A stretch of 33,260 nucleotides of DNA from Aeromicrobium sp. (GTDB lineage: Bacteria; Actinomycetota; Actinomycetes; Propionibacteriales; Nocardioidaceae): contig JALRKU010000385.1 of NCBI GenBank assembly GCA_023254755.1, positions 1 to 33,260 of the forward strand, read 5' to 3'. The stretch's first letter is position 1, and each line of letters begins with the position of its first letter. The notes beneath the pieces were generated by a model that was not told the DNA's origin, made no database searches, and worked only from the letters and a program-made list of their open reading frames with translations. Below, piece after piece: positions 16,307 through 22,932 of the stretch. The position numbers and the translations under genes were made by a program.

Positions 16307-17098
16307 GTGCGCATCGCGACCTGGAACATCAACTCCGTCCGCAGCCGCATCGACCGCGTCGTCGCCTTCCTCGATCGCCACGACGTCGACGTGCTGGCAC
16401 TGCAGGAGACCAAGTGCCGCGACGACCAGTTCCCGGGCCTCGAGCTCGCGGGCATGGGCTACGAGTACGCACACCTCGGCCTCAACCAGTGGAACGGCGT
16501 CGCGATCCTGTCGAGGGTCGGGCTCGACGAGGTGGCGACGGTCTTCGCCGACGACCAGCCGGCGTTCGGAGACCCGCCCGTCGTCGAGCCCCGCGCGCTC
16601 GGCGCCACGTGCGGCGGCGTGCGCATCTGGAGCCTGTACGTGCCGAACGGCCGCGAGATCGGCCACCTGCACTACGACTACAAGCTCGCGTGGCTCGAGC
16701 GGCTGCAGGTCGCCGGCGCCGGCTGGCTCGCCGACGACCCGCAGGCCCAGATCGCGCTCGTCGGCGACTGGAACATCGCGCCGGAGGACGACGACGTGTG
16801 GGACATGGCGGCCTTCGAGGGCCTCACGCACGTCTCGGAGCCGGAGCGCGCGGCGTTCCGGTCGTTCGTCGACACCGGGTTCGCCGACCTCGTCCGCCCG
16901 TACACGCCGGGGCCCGGGGTCTACACCTACTGGGACTACCAGCAGCTGGCGTTCCCCAAGAAGCGCGGCATGCGCATCGACTTCGCCCTCGGCTCCCCCG
17001 CCCTCCAGGCCCGCGTCACCGATGCGTTCATCGACCGCGAGGAGCGCAAGGGCAAGGGCGCCAGCGACCACGCCCCCGTCGTCGTCGACCTCGCCTGA
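16307..17098 (+). CDS. xth: Exodeoxyribonuclease III (AP endonuclease)
   Basis: A 263-residue exonuclease III/ExoA-type enzyme of base-excision repair, which cleaves 5' of abasic sites and removes 3' blocking groups. The conserved blocks are WNINSVRSR (residues 5-13), LQETKC with the metal-binding Glu (about 36), SLYVPNG (about 109-115), GDWNIAPEDDDVWD (about 154-167), YTYWDY, RIDFALGSPAL and the C-terminal SDHAPVVVD with the catalytic His. The start is GTG at 16307; TAGGTT (16295-16300) ends 6 nt before it, so translation from a leaderless message is likely. Its 3' end is followed by the palindrome-flanked DUF559 cassette. Length is normal. Confidence 0.96.
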   Translation: MRIATWNINSVRSRIDRVVAFLDRHDVDVLALQETKCRDDQFPGLELAGMGYEYAHLGLNQWNGVAILSRVGLDEVATVFADDQPAFGDPPVVEPRALGATCGGVRIWSLYVPNGREIGHLHYDYKLAWLERLQVAGAGWLADDPQAQIALVGDWNIAPEDDDVWDMAAFEGLTHVSEPERAAFRSFVDTGFADLVRPYTPGPGVYTYWDYQQLAFPKKRGMRIDFALGSPALQARVTDAFIDREERKGKGASDHAPVVVDLA

Positions 17099-17130
17099 CC
17101 CACCCCTCGTCGCCGGCGGCCGCGGGATCG

Positions 17131-17176
17131 GGACGGAGTTCACGCAGTTCCGCCGGGGCTGGACGGAATTCACGCA
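17131..17176 (+). repeat. Two direct copies of GGACGGARTTCACGCA
   Basis: Copies at 17131-17146 (with GAGTT) and 17161-17176 (with GAATT), 30 bp apart. The second is a perfect 16-bp inverted match to 18267-18282. Confidence 0.85.
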
Positions 17177-17189
17177 CCGTGACCGTCGG

Positions 17190-17233
17190 GATCACGCAGT
17201 TCGGGTAGCCAGGGCTACCCGAAGAGCGTGATC
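17190..17233. repeat. 44-bp palindrome upstream of the DUF559 gene
   Basis: Arms 17190-17210 and 17213-17233 are reverse complements with two mismatches in 21 bp, around AG at the centre. The core is CGGGTAGCC / GGCTACCCG. It is nearly identical to the palindrome at 18210-18253. It can also act as a terminator for xth. Confidence 0.9.
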
Positions 17234-17329
17234 TGCGTCGGATCCACAGGCCGAGCGCCCCGAAGGCGCCGTCCACAGCGCGCTGGCGAGACGTCCACGC
17301 GGGTCCTCGTCCGCGGCCAGGCTCGGACC

Positions 17330-18199
17330 ATGACGGTCCTGACCACGGCGCAAGCCCTCGCGACCCACGGTCGCGGCGCGGTGCGCCATCGCCTCGCGAC
17401 CCGCGCCTGGCAGAGCCCCACGCGAGGTGTCGTCGTCACCCACAGCGGACCGATCGACCGCGAGACGCGTCGTCTCGTCGTGCTGGCAGCGGCACCGAGC
17501 GGGAGCGTCCTCGCAGGTCTGACCGCGCTCGAGATCGCCGGGCTGCAGAACTTCGCCAGCGAGCGCGTCGTCATCGCCCTGCCCAACGGCGGGCGCAAGC
17601 CGCGCTCACTCACCGGGGTCGAGGCGCACCAGAGCATCCACCTCGGACCCGACGACGTCCTTCACCGCACACCGCCTCGCACCACACCCGCCCGATCGGT
17701 CATCGACGCTGCGTCGTGGACGACGTCCGACCGCCACGCGCGAGCGATCGTCATCTCGGCGATCCAGCAGGGCCTGATGTCCACCCACCAGATCAGGGAG
17801 GCGCTGCAACGACGTCCGACCCAGCGACGTCGAGGACTGGTGATCGAGTCCGTGCTCGACGCGGCGGGCGGGATCCAGTCGCTCCCCGAACGCGACTTCG
17901 AGGAGGCGCGGGTGCGCGCCGGACTGTCGCGGCCGATCCGGCAGCGCCGCGTGCAGGGGCCCGGCGGACGCTACTACCTCGACGTCTGGTTCGAGCTGGA
18001 GCAGCTGGCGGTCGAGATCCACGGCATCCCGCACCTGTCGGTCCAGCGCTGGGACGCCGACCTGTTCCGCGCCAACGAGATCGTCATCGGCGGAGACCGC
18101 ACCGTGACGTTCTCGTCGTACGCGGTGCGGCACGAGCGCGACGCCGTCGTCGACCAGCTGCGCCGAGCCGCCGCGGCCCCCCGCCCGCGCGCGGCGTGA
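17330..18199 (+). CDS. DUF559 (PD-(D/E)XK-like) protein with AbiEi-type N-terminal domain
   Basis: A 289-residue protein. Residues 1-75 (RGAVRHRLATRAWQSPTRGV...VLAGLTALEIAGL) resemble the winged-helix AbiEi-type N-terminal region seen in many actinobacterial proteins. Residues about 180-285 resemble a DUF559/Vsr-like nuclease fold: Glu187 (LPERDFEEAR), Asp218 (RYYLDVWFE), Glu229 and His231 (LAVEIHG), then WDADLFRANE (241-250). The usual EVDG is EIHG here, so catalytic competence is uncertain. No cognate AbiEii toxin is adjacent, so a toxin-antitoxin role is doubtful. The ATG at 17330 has CAGGCT 6 nt upstream. The gene lies alone between matching palindromes and inverted repeats; it may mobilise or maintain these repeats, which is a hypothesis. 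Confidence 0.8.
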   Translation: MTVLTTAQALATHGRGAVRHRLATRAWQSPTRGVVVTHSGPIDRETRRLVVLAAAPSGSVLAGLTALEIAGLQNFASERVVIALPNGGRKPRSLTGVEAHQSIHLGPDDVLHRTPPRTTPARSVIDAASWTTSDRHARAIVISAIQQGLMSTHQIREALQRRPTQRRRGLVIESVLDAAGGIQSLPERDFEEARVRAGLSRPIRQRRVQGPGGRYYLDVWFELEQLAVEIHGIPHLSVQRWDADLFRANEIVIGGDRTVTFSSYAVRHERDAVVDQLRRAAAAPRPRAA

Positions 18200-18209
18200 G
18201 GGGCACGGA

Positions 18210-18253
18210 GATCACGCACTTCGGGTAGCCAGGGGTACCCGAACTGCGTGATC
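18210..18253. repeat. 44-bp palindrome downstream of the DUF559 gene
   Basis: Arms 18210-18230 and 18233-18253 pair with two mismatches around AG. It differs from the upstream palindrome (17190-17233) at about four of 44 positions. It begins 11 nt after the DUF559 stop and could serve as its terminator. Confidence 0.9.
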
Positions 18254-18266
18254 CCCGTGGCCAACC

Positions 18267-18282
18267 TGCGTGAATTCCGTCC
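18267..18282 (-). repeat. Inverted copy of GGACGGAATTCACGCA
   Basis: TGCGTGAATTCCGTCC is the exact reverse complement of 17161-17176 and marks the right end of the candidate cassette, 24 nt from the end of tmsB. Beyond both outer ends, weakly matching inverted sequence continues (CCTCGTCGCC near 17105 versus GGGCGACGAAGG near 18291). Confidence 0.85.
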
Positions 18283-18306
18283 CCACCCCCGGGCGACGAA
18301 GGAGGG

Positions 18307-19614
18307 TCAGCTCAGCCAGGTGGGGCGCAGAGGCCAGGCGGCCTCGCCGGTCTGCGGGTCGACCTTGACGCCGAGGACGTGGTGCAGCTCGATCTCGTTG
18401 CGCTCGAACGCCAGGCGGGATCCGGCCATGTACAGGCCCCACACCTTGGCGCGGCCCACCGTGACCTCCTCGAGCGCGTCGTCCCAGTTCTCGACCAGGT
18501 TGCGGCACCAGTCGCGCAGCGTCATGGCGTAGTGCTCGCGCAGGTTCTCGACGTGACGCACCTCGAGGCCCGCGTCCTGGGCCGCGACCGTGATGCGTCC
18601 GACGCCGGTGAGCTCGCCGTCGGGGAACACGTAGCGGTCGATGAACGCGCCGGTCTGCGTGGTCTTGTTGTCGGGGCGCGTGATGCAGTGGTTGAGCATG
18701 CGGCCGCCGACCTTGAGCCGCGACTCGATGAACTGGAAGTACGCCGGGTAGTTCTTGACCCCGATGTGCTCGGTCAGGCCGATCGAGCTCACCGCGTCGA
18801 AGCCGGTCTCGACCACGTCGCGGTAGTCGCCGAAGCGCACCTCGGCCAGGTCCTGCAGGCCCTGGCGCTCGATCTCGGCCTGGGCCCATGCGGCCTGCTC
18901 GCGGGACAGCGTCACCCCGATGACCTTGACGCCGTAGTGCTTGGCCGCGTGGCGGACCATGCCACCCCAGCCGCAGCCGATGTCGAGCAGCCGCTGACCC
19001 GGCTTGAGGTCGAGCTTGCGGCAGATCAGGTCGTACTTCTCGTACTGCGCCTGCTCGAGCGTGGAGTCGAGCTCGGGATAGCAGGCGCAGGTGTAGGTCA
19101 TCGACGGACCGAGGACCAGCTCGTAGAAGCGGTTCGAGACGTCGTAGTGGTGGTGGATCGCCTCGGCGTCGCGCTTCTTGTTGTGCCGCAGGCCCTCGAA
19201 CGCGCGCCGCCACTTCGGCAGGTGCTCCTCGGCGGGCGGCGTCGGGGGCTTGAGGTTGCCGAAGCCCAGGCTGCGCACGATCTGCAGCATCTCCGGCGCC
19301 GACGGCACCTTGAAGCGCAGCTGGCTCATCAGCAGCTTCATCACCTCGTACGGGTCGCCGGGGTGCACGCCGTCGACCTCGAGGTCGCCCGACACGTAGG
19401 CGCGGGCGAAGCCGAGGTCACCGGGTGCGGTCATCAGGTAGGCGAGGCCTCGCTCGGAGACCAGGCGCAGCGTGATCGGCGAGTCCTCGGGTCCGGCCGT
19501 GCTGCCGTCGAAGGCCTCGAAACGGAACGCCAGGCCGTCCTTCATCAGGCGTTCCAGCGCCTGGGCGATCGTCAGCCGCGTGCCGAGCTCGGACTTGTCC
19601 TCGAGGAGAGTCAT
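18307..19614 (-). CDS. tmsB: SAM-dependent methyltransferase of 10-methyl fatty acid synthesis (CFA synthase family)
   Basis: A 435-residue cyclopropane-fatty-acyl-phospholipid synthase family enzyme. The N-terminal domain (about 1-140) is followed by the signature HHHYDVSNRFYELVLGP (154-170) with MTYTCACY (172-179), and then the SAM-binding LLDIGCGWGG (209-218) and GVTLSREQ (233-240). Together with the overlapping FAD oxidoreductase it matches TmsB/BfaB, which methylenates oleoyl chains at C-10; the reductase partner then saturates them to 10-methyl (tuberculostearic-type) chains. The ATG at 19614 overlaps the upstream stop as ATGA (19611-19614), so translation is coupled. A stand-alone cyclopropane synthase is the alternative, but the partner argues against it. 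The gene ends 24 nt from the DUF559 cassette, and no tmsC follows. Confidence 0.85.
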   Translation of the reverse strand: MTLLEDKSELGTRLTIAQALERLMKDGLAFRFEAFDGSTAGPEDSPITLRLVSERGLAYLMTAPGDLGFARAYVSGDLEVDGVHPGDPYEVMKLLMSQLRFKVPSAPEMLQIVRSLGFGNLKPPTPPAEEHLPKWRRAFEGLRHNKKRDAEAIHHHYDVSNRFYELVLGPSMTYTCACYPELDSTLEQAQYEKYDLICRKLDLKPGQRLLDIGCGWGGMVRHAAKHYGVKVIGVTLSREQAAWAQAEIERQGLQDLAEVRFGDYRDVVETGFDAVSSIGLTEHIGVKNYPAYFQFIESRLKVGGRMLNHCITRPDNKTTQTGAFIDRYVFPDGELTGVGRITVAAQDAGLEVRHVENLREHYAMTLRDWCRNLVENWDDALEEVTVGRAKVWGLYMAGSRLAFERNEIELHHVLGVKVDPQTGEAAWPLRPTWLS

Positions 19615-20969
19615 GAGTTGCGTACCGCCTTCTCGTACAGGGTGCTCAGACGTGCGTCGGGGTCGTACCTCCGGCGGACGGCGGCGAGCACCTCGCCGCC
19701 GTACATCGACTCGAACGTGTCCTGGTCGTAGAACGCCTCCGAGTACAGGGACTTGTGGCCGTCGAGGCCGTGGACGGCCTCCTCGATCCGACGGTTGACC
19801 CAGCCGTCGGGCGCGTCGGCCGGGACGACGACCGTGCCCCAGAAGCCGACGTTGACGTAGATCTCGCCGGTCTGCAGCGGGTACACCGGCCACGGCCTGG
19901 TGGTCCGCAGCGGGCACAGCCAGACGGGCCGCATGCCCACCTCGGCGTCGAACCAGTCGATGAACTCCGGCAGCCGCTCCAGCGGCACCTCGATGTCCTG
20001 CACGACCCGTTCGCGTCCCGGCACCTTCTTGAGGCGGTCGAGCGTGCGGATGATGCCGAAGCGCTCGTCGAGCCCGACGATCTTGTGGAACACGTCGCTG
20101 CGCCGCCAGCGGCGCGGCCAGAGCCGCCGCACGAGCGGGTTCTGCGCGCCGAACGCGCCGGAGCACCAGAACCAGTCGGTGTCCCAGCGCCACAGGTAGT
20201 CGTACATCGTGAGCGCGTCGGACTCGCGCTGCTGGATCGAGCGGTAGTAGATCTGCTGACCCGTGTAGTCGCTGGTCTGGTGCGGCCGGTCGGTGAAGTG
20301 CGCGAGCGTCAGGTAGACCTCGTCGGGGCTGAACGCCGTGCCGTCGAGCCCGTCGACGCGCTGGTTGAGGTACTCCCCGGTGGCCGCGACCTCCCCGATG
20401 ACCTTGACCGCCGCGGCGACGTCGGGCACCTGCACGTGGCGCAGCGTCACGTAGGGCGGCACCTTCTCGAGCCGGATGCGCAGCCGGGTGGCGTAGCCCA
20501 GCGAGCCGTACGAGTTCGGGAACGCCTCGAACAGGTCGGCGTGCTCGTTGTCGGGGGTCGCGGTGACGACCTCGCCGCCGCCGGTGAAGACGTCCATCTC
20601 GAGGACCGACTCGTGGGGCAGTCCGTTGCGGAACGACGTGGACTCGATGCCGAGTCCGGTGACCGCGCCACCGAGCGTGATGGTGCGCAGCTGCGGCACC
20701 ACGAAGGGGATGAAGCCGTGCGGCAAGGTGGCGTCGACGAGGTTCTCGTAGGTGCACATGCCCTGGACGTCGGCGGTGCCCGCCTCGGTGTCGATCGCGA
20801 TGACGCCGTCGAGGCCCGAGACGTCGAGTCCGGGAGCGTCGGAGACGGTCCGGGGACGGAAGAGGTTCGAGGTCCGCTTCGCGAGGCGGACCCGCTTGCC
20901 GGGCGGGATCGCTGCGTACGACGCTGTCAGGCGGTCGACCGCCTCCTGATGAGAGTCCCAGCCCTTCAC
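19611..20969 (-). CDS. tmsA: FAD-binding oxidoreductase of 10-methyl fatty acid synthesis
   Basis: A 452-residue FAD_binding_4 (VAO/DHCR24-like) flavoprotein. The FAD-binding half (about 35-190) contains LFRPRT, PQLRTITLGGAVTGLGIES and FPNSYGSLGYATRLRI. The C-terminal half includes RTTRPWPVYPL and VNVGFWGT. In TmsA/BfaA enzymes this protein reduces the 10-methylene intermediate made by TmsB to a 10-methyl chain, using NADPH. It is encoded just before tmsB with a 4-nt ATGA overlap. The start is set at GTG 20969 because TAGCGT (minus strand, 20982-20977) lies 7 nt before it. A GTG at 20978 in the same frame would add three residues but would overlap that hexamer. Assignment of the pair rests on gene order and family match. 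Confidence 0.85.
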   Translation of the reverse strand: MKGWDSHQEAVDRLTASYAAIPPGKRVRLAKRTSNLFRPRTVSDAPGLDVSGLDGVIAIDTEAGTADVQGMCTYENLVDATLPHGFIPFVVPQLRTITLGGAVTGLGIESTSFRNGLPHESVLEMDVFTGGGEVVTATPDNEHADLFEAFPNSYGSLGYATRLRIRLEKVPPYVTLRHVQVPDVAAAVKVIGEVAATGEYLNQRVDGLDGTAFSPDEVYLTLAHFTDRPHQTSDYTGQQIYYRSIQQRESDALTMYDYLWRWDTDWFWCSGAFGAQNPLVRRLWPRRWRRSDVFHKIVGLDERFGIIRTLDRLKKVPGRERVVQDIEVPLERLPEFIDWFDAEVGMRPVWLCPLRTTRPWPVYPLQTGEIYVNVGFWGTVVVPADAPDGWVNRRIEEAVHGLDGHKSLYSEAFYDQDTFESMYGGEVLAAVRRRYDPDARLSTLYEKAVRNS

Positions 20970-21036
20970 GGATTCCACGCTACTCCCGTGATCGCGGGCA
21001 CATCCTCGGGGGGATGATTGCGGGACGCAACAGACG

Positions 21037-21699
21037 TCAGTCGAGCTGCCAGACGAGCACCTCGCCGGCCGTTCCGGCCCACGACAGGTCGTAGGGCCCG
21101 GCCCCCGTCAGGCGCGCCTCGTCGCCCGCGTCCAGACGGTGGTCGCGCAGGAGGACCGACCCGCGGGTGACGAGCACCAGGCCTCGGGGGGTCGCCGGGA
21201 CCAGCACCGCCTGCTCGCGCTCGAGCCGCACGACGCCGAGCCGCCCGGGCGCGTGCACGTCGACCGTGGGCTGCAGGACACCGGTCCGGTCGGCGACCTC
21301 GGCCGCCGCGTACTCGGGAGCGCCCCCGCGGTCGGACGCGAGCATCATCTGGACGAACACGAGGCGCTCGGTCTCGGACGCGTTGACCTCGGAGTGCTCG
21401 GCGCCGTCGCCCGCACTGAGTCGCTGGGCGGTCCCCGGCGAGACGACGCCTCCGCCACCCGCGGAGTCCTCGTGCCGCAAGGTTCCCTCGAGGACCCAGG
21501 TGACGATCTCGACGTCGCTGTGGCGGTGCGCGGCGTAGCCGGCACCCGGGTCGAGGGTCTCGGTGTTGACCGCGCGGACGGGGCCGAAGCCGACGTTGTC
21601 GGGGTCGTAGTGGGCGCCGTAGGAGAAGCTGTGGCGGGTGCTCTTGCCGTCGCCCTCGGTGAGGTAGCGGTCGGCGGCGCGGCGGATCTCGATGCTCAC
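21037..21699 (-). CDS. Pirin-like cupin protein (YhaK type)
   Basis: A 220-residue pirin-family protein, shorter than the bicupin at 7751 and closer to the YhaK/YhhW group. Metal ligands are seen at His58 and His60 (YAAHRHSDVEIVTWVLEG) and His102 and Glu104 (AEHSE). The C-terminal cupin (about 130-220) is reduced and ends VLVWQLD. Members act as quercetinases or redox sensors; the role here is unknown. The start is GTG at 21699, which overlaps the stop of the preceding metallopeptidase gene (GTGA at 21699-21696), so the two are coupled. A longer frame upstream runs through the metallopeptidase and is not used. Confidence 0.9.
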   Translation of the reverse strand: MSIEIRRAADRYLTEGDGKSTRHSFSYGAHYDPDNVGFGPVRAVNTETLDPGAGYAAHRHSDVEIVTWVLEGTLRHEDSAGGGGVVSPGTAQRLSAGDGAEHSEVNASETERLVFVQMMLASDRGGAPEYAAAEVADRTGVLQPTVDVHAPGRLGVVRLEREQAVLVPATPRGLVLVTRGSVLLRDHRLDAGDEARLTGAGPYDLSWAGTAGEVLVWQLD

Positions 21700-22046
21700 G
21701 CGTATCCCAGCTCGTGCAGTCGGGCGTCGTCGATGCCGAAGTGGTGGGCGATCTCGTGGACGACGGTGATGCCGACCTCGTCGACCACGTCGGCCTCGGT
21801 GTCGCAGATCGCGAGGGTCGGGTTGCGGAAGACCATGATCCGGTCGGGCAGGGCGCCGGCGTAGGTCGAGTCGCGCTCGGTGAGGGGCACGCCGTCGTAG
21901 TAGCCGAGCAGGTCGGGGTCGTCGGCGGGCGGGTCGTCCTCGACGAAGAGGACGACGTTGTCCAGCAGCGCCGCGAGCTCGGGCGGCAGCTCGGCGAGGG
22001 CCTGCTCGGCCAGCTCGGCGAAGCGCTCGTGGCTGACCTCGACCAT
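21696..22046 (-). CDS. Metallopeptidase family protein (minimal zincin, HEIAHHFGIDD)
   Basis: A 116-residue cytoplasmic protein of the short metallopeptidase family (DUF2265-like zincins). The active-site block VVHEIAHHFGIDD spans residues 95-107, with zinc ligands His97 and His101, catalytic Glu98, and a third ligand in the following Asp (106 or 107), an extended HExxHxxGxxD motif. The N-terminal half contains the usual LPPELAALLDNVVLFVEDDPP and LGYYDGVPLTER. No substrate is known for the family. The ATG at 22046 has CAGGAT (minus strand, 22058-22053) 6 nt upstream. It is divergent from the tRNA-Glu gene, and its 3' end overlaps the pirin-like start. Confidence 0.92.
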   Translation of the reverse strand: MVEVSHERFAELAEQALAELPPELAALLDNVVLFVEDDPPADDPDLLGYYDGVPLTERDSTYAGALPDRIMVFRNPTLAICDTEADVVDEVGITVVHEIAHHFGIDDARLHELGYA

Positions 22047-22075
22047 GCGCCCATCCTGCCGGACGCCGAGGCACC

Positions 22076-22081
22076 TAGAAT
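22076..22081 (+). promoter_or_regulatory. -10 box of the tRNA-Glu promoter
   Basis: TAGAAT lies 13 nt before the tRNA 5' end, placing transcription start a few bases upstream of the mature end. No good -35 hexamer is visible; the -35 region overlaps the promoter of the divergent metallopeptidase gene. Confidence 0.55.
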
Positions 22082-22094
22082 GAGCCGCGTCCCG

Positions 22095-22170
22095 GCCCCC
22101 GTCGTCTAGCGGCCTAGGACGCCGGCCTTTCACGCCGGTAGCGCGGGTTCGAATCCCGTCGGGGGTGCCA
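22095..22170 (+). tRNA. tRNA-Glu (anticodon TTC)
   Basis: A 76-nt tRNA with encoded CCA. The acceptor stem pairs GCCCCCG with CGGGGGT. The anticodon stem CCGGC/GCCGG (22122-22126, 22134-22138) encloses loop CTTTCAC with anticodon TTC at 22129-22131. The T arm contains GGTTCGAATCC. All cloverleaf elements are present. The last 17 nt (22154-22170) are duplicated downstream, and the 3' end is part of a long inverted repeat. Confidence 0.97.
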
Positions 22171-22204
22171 CGAGCTCTGCGAGGGGCACGCCCGACGGGA
22201 TTCG
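22150..22204. repeat. Inverted repeat joining the tRNA 3' end to downstream sequence
   Basis: Positions 22150-22169 (inside the tRNA T arm and acceptor) and 22185-22204 form 20-nt arms with one mismatch and a 15-nt loop. In RNA this hairpin would compete with the tRNA fold. It may act as terminator or be a scar of inverted duplication. Confidence 0.8.
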
Positions 22205-22542
22205 GGAGGAGCACCCGCGGCCGGAGGCCGCCATGACAGACCGCGGCGCAGCCGCTCCGCGGCGACGGATCCCGTCGGGGGTGCTTCGCCCCCTGTGGGG
22301 TGTGCCTTCGGCCGCAGGCCCGACGCGCACCTCACAGGGGGCGAAAACTCGTCCAACGCTGCGATTCGAGGAGGAGCGAGCGCAGCGAGCGACGGAGTCC
22401 CGTCGGGGGTGCCACGAGCTCTGCAAGGGGCACGCCCGACGGGATTCGGGAGGATCGCCCGCGGCCGGAGGCCGCCATGACAGAGCGCAGCGCAGCCGCT
22501 CCGCGGCGACGGATCCCGTCGGGGGTGCCAGGAGCTCTGCGA
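22154..22542 (+). repeat. Tandem and interspersed repeats built from the tRNA-Glu 3' end
   Basis: This covers the 423-bp gap between the tRNA and the next gene. TCCCGTCGGGGGTGC starts at 22154 (in the tRNA), 22270, 22398 and 22514. The 116-bp unit 22154-22269 recurs at 22398-22513 with about six mismatches. Each unit contains the hairpin described at 22150-22204, a GCGGCC/GGCCGC hairpin (22217-22231 in copy 1) and a GC-rich tail ending GGCGACGGA. A 113-bp different segment (22285-22397) separates the two units. From about 22543 to 22593 I see nothing beyond a possible promoter. No credible coding frame is present. Confidence 0.9.
22285..22345. repeat. Hairpin in the spacer between the two 116-bp units
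   Basis: Arms 22285-22305 and 22325-22345 pair with two mismatches in 21 bp (TTCGCCCCCTGTG / CACAGGGGGCGAA at the outer end), loop 19 nt. It is followed by GAGGAGCGAGCGCAGCGAGC, a low-complexity motif common in GC-rich bacterial intergenic DNA. Confidence 0.8.
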
Positions 22543-22593
22543 GGAGCCGGAGGCCAACGCCGCCGCTTCACCACGACCTGGGAGCATGGACCC

Positions 22594-22896
22594 GTGCCAG
22601 GCACTCACACCCCCGAGCAGCAGGAGGCGTACAACCGCGTCCGGCGGCGGGTCTCCGCGCTGGGGTTCTTCGCGGTGGCGATCCACGGCGTGCTGGGACT
22701 GATCGTCGTGGCGCACCACGTGGTCGACGAGCCGGGACGGCGGGGAGACGCGGCGGCGCTGCTGGTGATGTCGGGCGTGGTCGCGGCCCTGACGTACACC
22801 GGCGTGCGTCTGATCCTCGGAGCGCGGTGGTTCCACCCGCTGTGGCTGGCGCTCGCGGCGGTGCCCACCGTCGTCGGCTTCTTCTGGGTGCTGTGA
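22594..22896 (+). CDS. Small hypothetical membrane protein (3 TM segments)
   Basis: A 100-residue protein with a short polar N-terminus (PGTHTPEQQEAYNRVRRR) and three hydrophobic segments at about residues 22-42, 51-70 and 78-98, ending FFWVL. The family is not recognised; small proteins of this layout are common beside dinB or tRNA genes in actinobacteria but have no known role. The start is GTG at 22594, preceded by GAGCAT (22582-22587) with 6 nt between, the leaderless pattern. The frame upstream runs through the tRNA repeat block and is not coding. DinB starts 36 nt downstream. Confidence 0.72.
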   Translation: MPGTHTPEQQEAYNRVRRRVSALGFFAVAIHGVLGLIVVAHHVVDEPGRRGDAAALLVMSGVVAALTYTGVRLILGARWFHPLWLALAAVPTVVGFFWVL

Positions 22897-22932
22897 CGCG
22901 CTGACGTCCGACGCGTGCGCCACGATGGGGTG

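Larger units (their letters stand above)
17131..18282 (+). mobile_element. Candidate palindrome-flanked cassette with DUF559/AbiEi-like gene
   Basis: A 1.15-kb segment bounded by 16-bp inverted copies of GGACGGARTTCACGCA (17131-17146 and 17161-17176 on the left, reverse complement at 18267-18282 on the right). Inside them are two near-identical 44-bp palindromes (17190-17233 and 18210-18253), and between these a single gene (17330-18199). The heptamer TCACGCA occurs in one or the other orientation six times exactly and once with a mismatch, all in the flanks. The segment separates the convergent genes xth and tmsB. No transposase motif and no clear target-site duplication were found, so mobility is inferred from architecture only. 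Confidence 0.45.

Noticed and set aside
17330..18199. AbiEi-like N-terminus considered as half of a type IV toxin-antitoxin (AbiE) system
   Set aside because: No nucleotidyltransferase toxin (AbiEii) is adjacent; the gene stands alone between palindromes.
17099..18306. Search for target-site duplication around the candidate cassette
   Set aside because: Outer flanks show only weak inverted similarity (CGTCGCC-like), not a clean direct duplication, so insertion by a standard transposase is not supported.
22154..22542. Repeat block considered as a CRISPR array or as extra tRNA genes
   Set aside because: The units contain only the 3' 15-17 nt of tRNA-Glu, with no anticodon or D arm, and the 116-bp units are near-identical throughout rather than alternating with spacers.
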